Assembly: GCA_037127315.1 (NCBI GenBank)
Contig: JBBBDQ010000347.1
Span: 2,903,001-2,967,000 of the forward strand
From: Ascarosepion bandense
Lineage: Eukaryota > Mollusca > Cephalopoda > Sepiida > Sepiidae
DNA: 64,000 bases
Reading direction: 5' to 3'
In this document: in pieces, positions 53,636-63,560 of the stretch
Layout: each line of letters opens with the position of its first letter
How positions within the stretch are numbered: the first letter of the stretch is position 1
Program-made: the position numbers and the translations under genes
The notes under the pieces: generated by a model
Database searches by the model: none
Told to the model about the DNA's origin: nothing
Seen by the model: only the letters and a program-made list of their open reading frames with translations

Positions 53636-54768
53636 TGTTGTGGATTCCGGGTGAGGAACCGCACAAAATAATGAACAACAAAAGCAGATATTGAGATGGA
53701 AAAGTAAATTATATTGAACGTAATATACAAACTTGAACGCAAGTTAGTAGATCCCCGAATACTATTCGTAAGAAATAATATATACAAGTCTTGACGTGAA
53801 GTGGTTGGAAATAGTATATCCGTGTATATTATTCTAGCTGAGTGGAGTACAGGGCTAGTCTGACTTCTGATGCGGTAAGTTCGGTAACTTACGTATCAGT
53901 TCCGGTACTCTGCGGTATCCATGACGGGTCTCTACGAATACTCTCCACTGCCAACTGCAACGGTATTTAGTCACCTTTCCACTTAAGGCGAAATATGACA
54001 CAAGGTTTTTTTAATGTGGATCATCCGGGGCATATAGACCGGCCAAAAATAGCTGTCTATCTTTCCACAGTCGTGATTCTACCCTTCGGTGGAACCACGA
54101 CTGGGTTTGTGCTTTTCACCCAAAGTGTCAATACAGTGTCAATAGTAGCAGACGCAACTGCCAACTGCAACGGTATTTAGTCACCTTCCCACTTAAGGCG
54201 GGATGTGACACAAGGTCTTTTTAATGAGGGTCTTCCGGACATATAGCCAGGCCAAAAATATCTGTTTATCTTTCCCCATTCGTGATTCTGTCGCCTAGCT
54301 ATTGTGGCGACTCGTGTTCGAAATCTTCGTGGCAAATTTGTTGTGGGATGTACATGTACATGAGTTCGAGTCTTCGTTGTCAATTTGTTGCGGATTCTAG
54401 GTGAGGAACCGCACAAAATAATGAACAACAAAAGCAGATATTGAGATGGAAAAGTAAATTATATTGAACGTAATATACAAACTTGAACGCAAGTTAGTAG
54501 ATCCACGAATACTATTCGTAAGAAATAAATATATACAAGTCTTGACGTGAAGTGGTTGGAAATAGTATATCCGTGTATATTATTCTAGCTGAGTGGAGTA
54601 CAGGGCTAGTCTGACTTCTGATGCGGTAAGTTCGATAACTTACGTATCACTTCCTGTATTCTCCGACAACTCGCTCGAATCTCTACGATTACTCGGCCCC
54701 TATGGCAGCTACTATATGTATACTCAGTCGAGTCCCTTATCACATACAAAGCGGGTGGTCCCACAACA
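53636..54768 (-). mobile_element. 1.13-kb two-LTR element (TRIM-like) with ATATC target duplication
   Basis: The whole insertion begins TGTTGTGG and ends CCCACAACA, and is flanked by ATATC at 53631-53635 and 54769-54773. The right LTR is 54386-54768 (383 bp). The left LTR (53636 to about 53948) matches it almost base for base up to ~53906, then loses its outer part. The internal region (about 440 bp) holds two module-X copies and no coding frame. The LTR family is the same as the solo LTRs at 35.0 and 42.6 kb. The layout (tiny, non-coding, two LTRs, target duplication) fits a TRIM. High LTR identity suggests a recent insertion. Confidence 0.8.
53949..54297 (-). repeat. Two tandem module-X copies inside the TRIM-like element
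   Basis: Both contain gccaactgcaacggtattta, gtcacctt.ccacttaaggcg, tgacacaaggt, and ggccaaaaata; they start at 53949 and 54159 (period 210 bp). The AGTCGTG ... CACGACT hairpin of the 52.4 kb copy recurs at ~54068-54101. Confidence 0.8.
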
Positions 54769-54881
54769 ATATCTAAATGCTTTACATTTTGAATTTTTAT
54801 CTGCCTTCAAACATGTACTAAGCGCTTTCTAATACAACTGTTTATTGGTATACTTTAATTTAAATCTGATCTATAACTATT

Positions 54882-54884
<3 letters not shown>

Positions 54885-54933
<49 letters not shown>

Positions 54934-54998
54934 TCCTTGTCAAGGGGAGTGCTAACCGTCTCTCCTTTTTTAGCACTCCCCTTGACAAGGACGGAATA

Positions 54999-55037
<39 letters not shown>

Positions 55038-55122
55038 GAGAGAGAGATAGAGAGAGAGAGAAAGGGGAGAGAGTGAGGGAGATAGATGGATAGATAGATA
55101 GATAAAAATGCATAGATACTTT

Positions 55123-55161
<39 letters not shown>
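54885..55161. repeat. TA and GA arrays with a 24-bp-arm hairpin
   Basis: TA array (54885-54931), hairpin (54932-54993), TA array (55002-55033), GA array with GATA (55035-55102), then a third TA array and CACACACA (55127-55167). All long minus-strand frames here are repeat translations. Confidence 0.9.
54932..54993. repeat. Perfect 24-bp inverted repeat (hairpin)
   Basis: Arms 54932-54955 and 54970-54993 are exact reverse complements with a 14-nt loop. GC-richer than its (TA)n surroundings, which extend the symmetry outward. Confidence 0.95.
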
Positions 55162-55167
<6 letters not shown>

Positions 55168-55199
55168 CATACCGGGCATAACTATAAGGCCACACAGAG

Positions 55200-55680
55200 T
55201 TTTAAAATATTTTAGTATTAATTGCCAAGTGAATAATTGTAAATGAAAATAGAATGGTTCTTTTGTTTATATTGCACAAAAACATGTTCATCAAATAAAT
55301 TTATTAACATTTGATAATTATCTATTTTGCAGTTTCATCAATGAAAAAAAAAAGAACATATATATATATATATGTTTAATTAGTCTAAACGTTTTCAAAA
55401 CACTGACAGGTCTCGAAAGATACATTTGTGCCTAAAAAGCTTGAGCATTTCTTTATTTTACCGAGCCTTCAATTGTTGCTCACCATATATATATATATAT
55501 ATATTATGACCATAAATAAGTTGTTGCTGCTTTCCAACAGATGGCGTTCCGAGAACTGCGTGGATGTTGTTTCAGATTGTAACGCATCTATAAGTATTAT
55601 AAACAAGCTTGAAATTCAGTGTTTGTCATTTCGCTTAAGTGTAAACAAACTTTGTTTTTTTTTTGCATTTCAGGCCGAAG
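55200..55680. other. No gene seen
   Basis: AT-rich with two short TA tracts (55359-55372 and 55486-55503). The start of mariner relic 2 may lie within the right end. Confidence 0.45.
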
Positions 55681-56215
55681 AAAGTGCATTTGTGCGTAAT
55701 TTTACTGAACTACTTTATTCAAAAGAAATCCACAGCTGAAGCACACTGAAATCTATTTGAAATTTACGTCGCCCATTCTCTGTTAGAAAATAACATGCAG
55801 AGATTGCTTTAGACGCTTCGAAAATGATGATTTTGATGTTGAATTTAAAGAACACCATGGCGCACCGAAAAAATTTGAAGACGAAAATTGGAGTCATTAC
55901 TTCATATCAGGGGCCAGCTGAACTAGCAGAAATTATTAAAAGTTGATCATACAACAGTTTCAAAACGTTTGAAATTATTCGGAATGATTCAAAAGCAAGG
56001 ACATTGGGTACCGTACGAGTTGAATCAGATAGACGTCAAATGGCGTCTTTTCACGTGTGAACAGCTACTTCAACGGCAGAAAATTGAAGGTTGTTTTTTC
56101 ATCGTATTGGGACCGACGATAAAAAGTGGGTACACTATGATAATCCTAACCATAGAAAATAGTGGGCAACATATTTTTAGAAGTTAAAAGAGATGAAAAC
56201 ACCCAAAATTGAATG
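55680..56215 (+). mobile_element. mariner-family transposase relic 2 (N-terminal half)
   Basis: Across shifting frames the sequence reads KKSTAEAH-NLFEIY, then RRFENDDFDVEFKEHHGAPKKFEDE (split by a stop) at ~55815-55880. After that come SKRLKLFGMIQKQGHWVPYE (~55955-56015), FTCEQLLQRQK (~56050-56080), and GTDDKKWVHYDNPNHRK (~56110-56160). The last holds the first catalytic Asp in a GDEKW-like context. This is a Mos1/mauritiana-style layout. Everything beyond the first D is missing or replaced, and relic 1 at 19 kb covers the other half of a different copy. Confidence 0.85.
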
Positions 56216-56309
56216 GAACTTTCCTAAACTAGTAAGAATATGTAACTCAGTGAACGAACTAAGCTTCCTCTGTTTGCAAAAAAAAAAATCAAGTTATTAA
56301 GTCTCTTAA

Positions 56310-56745
56310 TAGGGACTTCTTCTTCTTCTACTTTTATGTGCCATGTTCTTTCAGGACGTAGGCGATCATCGCCTTCCACGTCTCCCTATCCTTGGTGGCT
56401 TTTAGCACGCTTTCTCCTGTTACACCATGCAACCCTCGTTCCGTCATCCACCTGATCAGGTCCTTCAAATATGTTATCCGCTGCTTTCACCTGTCTCTTT
56501 TTCCCTCTACCTGGCCTCTTAGTAACAGGTTTTCCAAGCCCTTCTTCCTCATTGCATGTCCCAGGTTCTTCAGTTGTCTCTTCCTTATGCTCAGTATTAA
56601 TTTCCTTTTCGTTTCCATCCTTTCCAAAATCTCATCTTTTCTCACATGATCGATCCATGATATCCGCAGCATCCTTCTGTAGAACTACATTTCAGTTGCT
56701 TCAAGTTGTTCCTTCATCTTCGAAATCAAATATATAAAACTACAA
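56310..56745 (-). mobile_element. LINE-A relic 8
   Basis: The minus-strand frame near 56672-56487 reads MLRISWIDHVRKDEILERME, TKRKLILSIRKRQLKNLGHA, MRKKGLENLLLRG and VEGKRDR. The rest of the tail (RWMTERGL-HGVTGESVLKA-like) continues in another frame to ~56350. The end is agaagaagaa on the minus strand at ~56330-56317. Confidence 0.88.
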
Positions 56746-56937
56746 TAAATTGTAAACATATTAAAGTACTAACTTTCCAATCCTGCTAAATGCTATTTGT
56801 GATCTATCTAAAAATCTAGAAAAGAATATTTTGAGGAAAGCATGTGAAGATTTTTGTTCAGTCTTAAGCCTTTGATAGAATTACGGTGTACAAAAACTTG
56901 GTGTAAATAGATGTTGGAATTAAAAGACATCTAGTTT
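56746..56937. other. Short unassigned spacer
   Basis: Nothing recognisable. Confidence 0.4.
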
Positions 56938-57026
56938 ACACACACACACACACACAGACACACAGACACACAGACACACAGACACACACACACATGCACA
57001 CACACACACATGCACACACACACACC
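56938..57026. repeat. (CA)n with regular CAGACA and CATGCA interruptions
   Basis: About 90 bp of CA repeat with five cagacaca and three atgcaca variants. Confidence 0.95.
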
Positions 57027-58110
57027 TACAACACATTTCTCACATGATTGGTATTAATTTTGAAGAATTTTCAAGATGAGAAAAGAAAATCTCTACAATT
57101 GAAGAATACAATTATTTTTGTCGGGAAAAGTAGCCAAATTGTTTACTGTTGGAAAATCCCAGAATCGAGATTTACTGTGTACAAAATTATTTTTAAGCGA
57201 ATTCATGAAATTGATTCGAGACAAAATATCTGTCAATGGGTTTTGATTATGGGAGACCCTAGGTGGCAATGAGGCCTTGCCAATTTTCTGTGTACTGGGT
57301 TACCAGGAGAGTTGATAAAAGCAGACAAATAAAGGGAGTGTGTTTACTGTAGGAAATAGAAATGGTTAGATGTAAATATTTTTATTTCGTACTCGTAAAA
57401 GTTATACAGGGTAGAAATGAAAACCTTTTATTCCTTTTTCCCACCCCGGTTGAGATGCTTCGTTAAAAAAAATCAGAATGCAAAAACAAAATTAGTGAGT
57501 CGGCTCCCTTATCTTGGAAGAAAGGTTTGGAAAGAGATTTAAAATTCGGTTCGCCAGAAAACTCGCCTGCAGTTTGAAATAAGAGAAAGACGATCGGAGG
57601 GAGATATTGCAAATTCAACCAGCTGAAAGTTAAATAACCGATCGTCGCGAGAAATAATAACTTGCTCGATGCTAAAAATAAGAGATGTGGGAAAGAAATA
57701 TTTCAAATTCAACCTAATGATTGGTCCGTAGAAATAATATAACACGAAAATTATCATGGGAATAAAATACTAGCCAACTGATATTTCTTTTCGGTCACTT
57801 ATTTTGACTTGCTTGTAATTTTGTGATTATTCGATATATATATAAATATATATAAATCTACACCGTTTTTTTATCACATACCAATCCCTAGCAACTCCAG
57901 ACTAGCCTTGTTAAGTGGTAATAAGTGGTCCTGTTTTGGCTAATCCGAGATCTACAACACAACATGGGCAGAATCGCCCAAAGTTAAGGGAGATTGACAG
58001 AACGCAGCCAGGGGTCGTGTTATACACACACTTATATATATAAAAGACATAGCTACTCTGGCATCTACGCTTCGTTCATTCAGTAATGAATTAGAACACA
58101 CTCACTACTG
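57027..58110. other. No gene seen
   Basis: About 1.1 kb unassigned. 57410-57460 (tacagggtagaaatgaaaac ... cccaccccggttgag) is moderately GC-rich. No frame beyond ~75 codons and no family match. Confidence 0.45.
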
Positions 58111-58114
58111 GCGT

Positions 58115-58272
58115 ATGAATACATGTATACCACACGCTAAAAGTCTACCTCCTTCTACCGAGCGCCCATAGCTCAGATGTAAATTCGCTCTTGTTTCAAT
58201 CCTGGGTAAAAAGCAAACGGATGTCTAACGGTACTGATGAGCTGTGATCCAGCAAAACAGATCTGTCTACGT

Positions 58273-58278
<6 letters not shown>
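58115..58278 (+). mobile_element. tRNA-like + hammerhead element, copy 4
   Basis: Plus strand: GCGCCCATAGCTCAGATGTA (A-box-like, ~58161-58180), TTGTTTCAATCCTGGG (B-box-like, ~58190-58205), AGCAAACGGATGTCTAACGG, then the hammerhead tail ending at a (TA)n array. Same architecture as copy 1 but in the opposite orientation. Confidence 0.6.
58222..58278 (+). ncRNA. Candidate hammerhead ribozyme, copy 4
   Basis: CTGATGA at 58234-58240, a perfect helix II GCTG-TGATC-CAGC (58241-58253), then AAAA in place of GAAA. Helix III is ACA/TGT around GATC, and the cleavage triplet GTC is at 58265-58267. Helix I strands GTA/TAC pair for three bases next to the core. The GAAA change would be expected to cripple cleavage. 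Confidence 0.6.

Positions 58279-58280
<2 letters not shown>

Positions 58281-58333
<53 letters not shown>
58281..58333. repeat. (TA)n microsatellite
   Basis: About 26 units. Confidence 0.95.
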
Positions 58334-58336
<3 letters not shown>

Positions 58337-58395
58337 TTATGATATAATATTAAGGACAGGATGATTAAATAAAATAAAGACAAGAGGAAAAATGT

Positions 58396-58450
58396 ATTTT
58401 AAATCCCCTACGCATTTCGTCCTGTCATGGACTTTATCAAGGCAAAAAGA
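58396..58450 (-). ncRNA. Hammerhead-like remnant of a second type
   Basis: On the minus strand: TTGATAAAGTCC, ATGACA, GGACGAAATGCGTAGG. The GTCC/GGAC stem followed by GAAA and GCGTA resembles the PLE-type hammerhead layout (CTGATGA ... GAAACGCGTC), but the CTGATGA box is changed to TTGATAA. It may be an inactive relic or chance. Confidence 0.35.
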
Positions 58451-58618
58451 CTAAATGAGCTTTATTCTAAATTACGTATCGATAAACAAACAATGTTGGC
58501 AACCACAAAAACGCTCACAAATCATTTCAAAAATTAACAGAATATTTTAGATTTTAGAATTTCTTCATGTGTAGTGCAAAGTCAGGAGATATTAAAATGA
58601 AAGGAATTCAACCGTTTT

Positions 58619-58620
<2 letters not shown>

Positions 58621-58694
<74 letters not shown>

Positions 58695-58695
58695 T
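58621..58695. repeat. (TA)n(GA)n compound microsatellite
   Basis: ~19 TA units followed by ~18 GA units with one A-run. Confidence 0.95.
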
Positions 58696-58959
58696 ATTGT
58701 TTTTATATCGTTAATTTTGCGAATTGTTGTTTTTTATTTTTGTTTTTTTATTATTTGGTTGAGAGTACAGTATAGCATGGTCAATTGTGAAAAAAAAACA
58801 CCATCATGCAATAAATTTGGAAAACGCATGTTGTACTGCGTGGAATTCGTGTCAGAAGCTCAACATGAGGATTTAATAGTTATGGGGTTTCAATATGAGC
58901 ACAAAGCAAATGAGTCTCATTGATTTGGATGAGTGTCGTAGTGATTACGATAGTATTTG

Positions 58960-59395
58960 ATGTGATCATTGTTAATAGTGAAGTTTATGCCTCTTTTCAT
59001 ATTTTCACAGGGCCTCAGCTCTGAAACAGGGATATTTCTGCCCTAGGCCGATAGGCTGACTGATGGAAGATCCTATTTCTGGAAACATGAACCTGCACCA
59101 CGCGACACTCGCAGGAGAACCCTGTCATGGCCGTCAGACAATATCTGTGACGACATCACTTCTTTGATCTGACCGCCTTAATTTCCCAGACTGCCTAACC
59201 CTTGTGTAGGGCATAGTTCAGCGAGAGCCCAACAAACCTCCTTGTAACACTAAGAATCATCTGCAGGCAAGGATTACGTCAACATACACCAATTAAAACT
59301 TAAAGAAATAGTCTAGAACAGTCGCAAAGAATTCCGAAGTCGTTTTCACAATGTGGTTAAAGCCAATGGCGATTTTATTGAATAAATTTTATCGT
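58960..59395 (+). mobile_element. Tc1/mariner-superfamily transposase debris 2 (C-terminal end)
   Basis: Frameshifted pieces in order: CHATLAGEPCHGRQTI (~59095-59145), DRLNFPDCLTLV (~59178-59213; the region of the third catalytic acidic residue), then GIVQREPNKPPCNTKNHLQARIT (~59213-59285), and LNKFYR near 59380. The order matches the C-terminal third of the same family as the 47.6-48.3 kb debris (WLSDN ... SPDCN ... ERETN-PCNTK). Stops show it is inactive. Confidence 0.65.
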
Positions 59396-59397
59396 TA

Positions 59398-60142
59398 TTA
59401 GCTAAACTTATTTATAAATGGAACTTTGTCTGTGTGTGTATGTGTTTTTGTGTGTGTGTCTGTGTGTGTCTGTCCGTTACCTATAGACTCCGAAACGGCT
59501 GAACCGATTTTCTTGAAAATTTACACAGTTGTACTATGAGCGTCTGCGAGTGTTCTTAGGTAGGTTTTGTGTCGAGGTAATCCGGATAAATATCGAAAAT
59601 CGATAATCGAAAAAATCCGGTTATAAAATGAGTAGTGCTATTTTAATCAAATTTGACACACTCATAGACAATGTCATAAGAAACGATATTCAGAAGTTTC
59701 AAGGTTGCAGTTCTTACAATAGTGCAGAAAATCGATAATATATATATATATAAAAGGCAAGATGTTTGTGTGTGTGTCTGTTTATATGCCTGTACATTCT
59801 GTATGTTTCTAGCCCTTTTATTTTAGTTTTTGTTTCGGGTTTGGCTCTAAGTAAGTATAATTGTCGTTCTTAGTCTCAGTCATGAAACCATTTAATCAGA
59901 TGACTTATTTAGCCTTCAAAATTCAGTTTACGACCAAAAAACTTATTTGATATCGATACCAGGAAATCAAAATTTGTCTTACATCCATTCATTTTTCTTT
60001 CAGTCTACGGTTTCGCTTTAACTGGAAACAACTATTGATTTTTAGTCTTTCGTGCCAACGTCCAAAGAGTCTGAGCTCCAGGACCCCGTGGATTAGTTTT
60101 AAAGCTTTCATTACGCGCGAGCAACGCCGGGCTATACTGCTA

Positions 60143-60145
<3 letters not shown>
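59398..60145 (-). repeat. Dispersed repeat R1, copy 3
   Basis: Full length in reverse orientation. The 3' end tttataaatggaac is at ~59411 with a (TG)n run, and the conserved 5' end (cgcgagcaacgccgggctat) is at ~60116-60136, followed by (TA)n. Confidence 0.8.

Positions 60146-60187
<42 letters not shown>
60146..60187. repeat. (TA)n microsatellite
   Basis: About 20 units at the 5' end of R1 copy 3. Confidence 0.95.
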
Positions 60188-60190
<3 letters not shown>

Positions 60191-60241
60191 GTGCGATTGG
60201 TAAATTGTCGCAATTATTTTATTATTTCAAATATTCTTTAG

Positions 60242-60322
60242 GCTGAGTCTAAGCTCCAGGACCATAGATTAGTTTTAAAGCTTTCATTACACCCGAGCAA
60301 CGCCGGGTTATACTGCTAGTCC
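60242..60322 (-). repeat. R1 fragment (first ~80 bp only)
   Basis: Repeats the 5' end of R1 (gagtctaagctccaggacca ... gagcaacgccgggttatact) in the same orientation 100 bp beyond copy 3. It implies a partial tandem duplication or a second insertion. Confidence 0.75.
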
Positions 60323-60324
60323 AA

Positions 60325-61135
60325 GATATTTTCGTAAAATTTTGGTAAATATATCTGTTAAAATTAAATCTTAGTGTTATATCCATTTTGGGGTAATTTA
60401 AATGACTATTCATCCATTGCACACTATATATATGAAAGTGGACACAGATCAACATTGATCGTATCCAGTTTACAAGATTTTAAATATTGCGTGTCGATGT
60501 CACAGTCATCTACAATTATCTATACAGACCTCAACCCATTATTTTTTATCAATGATCTGAACAATAAAAGTAGATGACTTTTAGTGTGGTCTGTTTACTG
60601 TTTGAACGGAATTTTCAAAAACTGATGATTTCATTCAGCTATGAAATGCGATTGGCGCTGCTCGATTTTGAGTCTACTGTCTACTTTTATGTCGGGAAGA
60701 ATATGACAATGAGTTACAATCATCCTAGATAGAGTAGCAAACTATTTTTGGTCTGATCTTATTCATGGAAATTGAAATCATGTTAGGAGGTATCATGTGC
60801 TTTTCGGATCGGAACAAGAAACGGATCATTTTGAAGCATCATTACTGGTGGAGAGTATATATATATATATATATATATACTTTCATTTCCCATGTCAGGT
60901 AGGAAGGTGTTAAGAATCTAGATATGACTAAAAAAAAAAAACAAAAAAAACAAACAGCGCATTCCGCGTAACATTAAATTTGGTTACGAACCAGGGCTTA
61001 TTACATATGTGGAACTAATTATCTAGCGTGAATGATATACATAAATTTACACACAAGCATACACACACAAAACTGTGTTTGTGATTGTGACCGTCTGTGT
61101 GATTGCTAAAAAATACTTTGTTATAATCTGAGGAA

Positions 61136-61138
<3 letters not shown>
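60325..61138. other. No gene seen; (TA)n at 60857-60880
   Basis: Unassigned. Frames of up to 68 codons at 60374-60577 show nothing recognisable. Confidence 0.45.

Positions 61139-61141
<3 letters not shown>

Positions 61142-61200
<59 letters not shown>
61142..61200. repeat. (TA)n(TTGA)n compound microsatellite
   Basis: ~14 TA units then seven TTGA units. Confidence 0.95.
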
Positions 61201-61201
<1 letters not shown>

Positions 61202-61209
61202 TAATTATT

Positions 61210-61570
61210 TTGGTCATAATATGATTAGACCAGTACACATTTGTATTAAAAAGTGTCTATAACAATTATATTGCAGAACTTTTAACTATTCTTCATTTGT
61301 AAACTAGTTATTATGCAATCTAGGTTTCTACCATATGGTGTCTTCAGGCGATTTGCAGTATCTGATATTACAGTAAACCTGTGATTAAACCACCTGGTCC
61401 TAAAAGTCTCATTGGTTGATCGAAAATGTGTTATTACAAGTCGCTATAGTTATTGCAAAAACTAGATTTCTACCATGTGGTGTCTTCAGGCGATTAAAAA
61501 AAACAACAGTGCAAATCGCCTGAAGACATCACATTGTAGAAACCTATGTCTCGTAATAACTCGTTAACAA
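61210..61570. repeat. Dispersed repeat F, inverted pair
   Basis: 61210-61385 and 61440-61492 carry taggtttctaccatatggtg and tcttcaggcgatt in plus orientation. 61502-61570 carries the complement (aatcgcctgaagacatcac, attgtagaaacc, taataactcgttaac). 61465-61494 and 61510-61540 thus form a hairpin-capable pair. Same family as 15136-15265. Confidence 0.7.
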
Positions 61571-61575
61571 ATGAA

Positions 61576-61577
61576 GT

Positions 61578-61620
<43 letters not shown>
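61576..61620. repeat. (GATA)n microsatellite
   Basis: About 11 units directly abutting the hammerhead copy 5. Confidence 0.95.
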
Positions 61621-61700
61621 TGTGATCCACATACAGCCTGTTTCGCTGTATCACAGTTCATCAGTGTTGATAGACATCTACTTGCTTCTGTCCTGGATAT
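61621..61700 (-). ncRNA. Candidate hammerhead ribozyme, copy 5
   Basis: Minus strand: CTGATGA at 61664-61658, helix II CTG/CAG with loop TGATA, GAAA intact, helix III ACA/TGT around GGC, and cleavage triplet GTA. Helix I pairs A-U, C-G, A-U, mismatch, C-G, U-A, A-U. This copy has every core box intact; only the first helix II pair (A-C) is imperfect. The tRNA-like head is absent (upstream CAGGACAGAAGCAAGTAGA only). Confidence 0.65.
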
Positions 61701-61803
61701 ATAAAAGCTGATTATATAGATTGACATCCAGCAAGATGAATAAAAGAAGTAAAGAATAGGTAAGATAAACGTGTCTTTAATTTAGCATGTTTCACTTTAA
61801 CAA

Positions 61804-61807
<4 letters not shown>

Positions 61808-61860
<53 letters not shown>
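61808..61860. repeat. (TA)n microsatellite
   Basis: About 26 units. Confidence 0.95.
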
Positions 61861-61863
<3 letters not shown>

Positions 61864-62765
61864 TGAAACGTCTCCTTTTGGGAAATTTAAAAACTTCGTT
61901 TTGACCTTGCTGATATTATCTATCTAAATATCTAAAAGCTCTACATGTTGAATTCTCAATTTCCTTCAAACATGTATTTAACACTTTCTAATTCAAGTGT
62001 TTACTGGTCTAATTTAATTTAGATCTTACGTATAACTCTTCTGCATATATCTATATATCTACTTATGTGTGTGGGTGTGTGCGTATGCGTGTGCGTGTGA
62101 ATTAATAAAAAAACAAGGGAAAAACTGTTCTTAACAGACATATTTCGTCCTCGTCTCTTGGAAAACCTTTTTTATTACTTAGTGTAGCGTGTCGTTGCAG
62201 GGCCTCATTAATGAAAATGTTGACATTTCGGTTGATTCCGTTAAGTATGCGAGGACAACTTCTTTTTGTTGTCTTCATGAATCTTAATTACCTGACATTA
62301 AGCGGGGGTTACCTATGTGGATTATTCACTGCAAATTGGGCCTAAGTTGTACCTCGTACACGCGATCTTCCACCCACACGCTTAAAGCGAGCGAAAAGCT
62401 AATCAGGGAAGCGGTTACAAATGAACATACTTTCTTGGATTCTGTTCTTTTTGGCTGTCTTCTATTTCCTGTTTTATTTCATTTTATTTTGGCACCGTTT
62501 TTTTTTTCTTTTTTTCTCCCCAGTCTTCACTTTTTATTTATCGTTATTTCAGTTTTACACGTCAAACCGCTTAGGAATTGTTTTGTTCTTAATCTAGTTA
62601 GACGATAAAGAGCTGAGGACAAACAATTAAAATAAGAATTTAATATTTTGTCAATATCTCTAACTAGGTCTGTACTAAATTACACTACATAGCGAGGACT
62701 GCTAATCATGAATTAAACATGTTGAAATGAACGATTAATATCTTCCTTTTTATCATTTTATACTA
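61861..62765. other. No gene seen
   Basis: Unassigned. A 97-codon plus-strand frame at 62315-62608 begins plausibly but turns into F/L-rich translation of a T-rich stretch and shows no recognised domain. Confidence 0.45.
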
Positions 62766-62767
62766 TG

Positions 62768-63560
62768 TCTGATAGCAGACACAGAAAGAAAACTACAAGA
62801 CCTCCTACAGAAGGTAGCTGAAGAGAGTGACAAGAAAGGACTACAAATAAACTGCAAGAAAACCGGATGCATGGTCCTCAGCAAAAAGGGAAGCCCAAAA
62901 TGCCAATTACAGGTGAGGGACTCTAAGATCAAGCAGGTACAGAAATTTAAATACCTAAGAAGTGTTCTAAAAGAAGACGGAAAGTGCGACACTGAGATCC
63001 GAAGGCGAATTGGCATGGCGAAAGAAGCATTCCAGAAGTTGAGTAAAGTATTGAGAAACAGAACTCTTTCACTAGACCCAAAGGGGAGAGTACTGGATTG
63101 CTGTGTGATGTCGGTTCTTCAATATGGCAGTGAACGTTGGAAAATATCTTCGAAGATGAAGAAAAAAATTGAAGTAGCTGAAATGTAGTTCTACAGAAGG
63201 ATGCTGCGGATATCATGGACCGCGCATGTAAGCAATTACCAGGTTTTGGAAAGGATGGAGACGAAAAGGAAATTAATACTGGGCATCAGGAAGAGACAAC
63301 TGAAGATCCTGGGACATGCAATGAGGAAGGAGGGATTAGAGAATCTGTTACTAAAAGGCCAGATAGAGGGGAAAAGTGACAGGAGAAAGCAGAGGATAAA
63401 ATATTAGAAGGACCTGATCAGGTGGATGGCGGAACGAGCTTTGCATGGCGCAACAGGACAAATTGTGTTAAAAGCCACCAAGGACAGGGAGATGTGGAAA
63501 GCCATGATCACTTACGTCCTGAAAGAACATGGCACATAAAAGAAGAACTATGCAAGGTAT
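62768..63560 (+). mobile_element. LINE-A relic 9 (longest copy)
   Basis: Starts just after the RT catalytic box with ADTERKLQDLLQKVAEE, then KTGCMVLSKKGSPKCQLQV, KIKQVQKFKYLRSVLKEDGK and CDTEIRRRIGMAKEAFQKLS. It continues CCVMSVLQYGSERWKISSKM, then (after a stop at 63188) FYRRMLRISWTAHVSN, TKRKLILGIRKRQLKILGHA, MRKEGLENLLLKG, and ends MITYVLKEHGT near 63533. The tail is AAAAGAAGAA. Two stops and one frameshift mark it as dead. This copy defines the order of blocks used to identify the others. Confidence 0.92.

Noticed and set aside
54855..55195. Three ~70-103 codon minus-strand frames rich in Ile-Tyr and Ser-Leu
   Set aside because: Translations of TA and GA microsatellites.
62120..62165. 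GGACGAAATATGTC on the minus strand as another hammerhead
   Set aside because: The upstream CTGATGA box is absent (CCAAGAGACG instead), so only half of a core is present.
62315..62608. 97-codon plus-strand frame as a candidate small gene
   Set aside because: The second half is a Phe/Leu-rich reading of a T-rich stretch, with no domain and no supporting exon structure.
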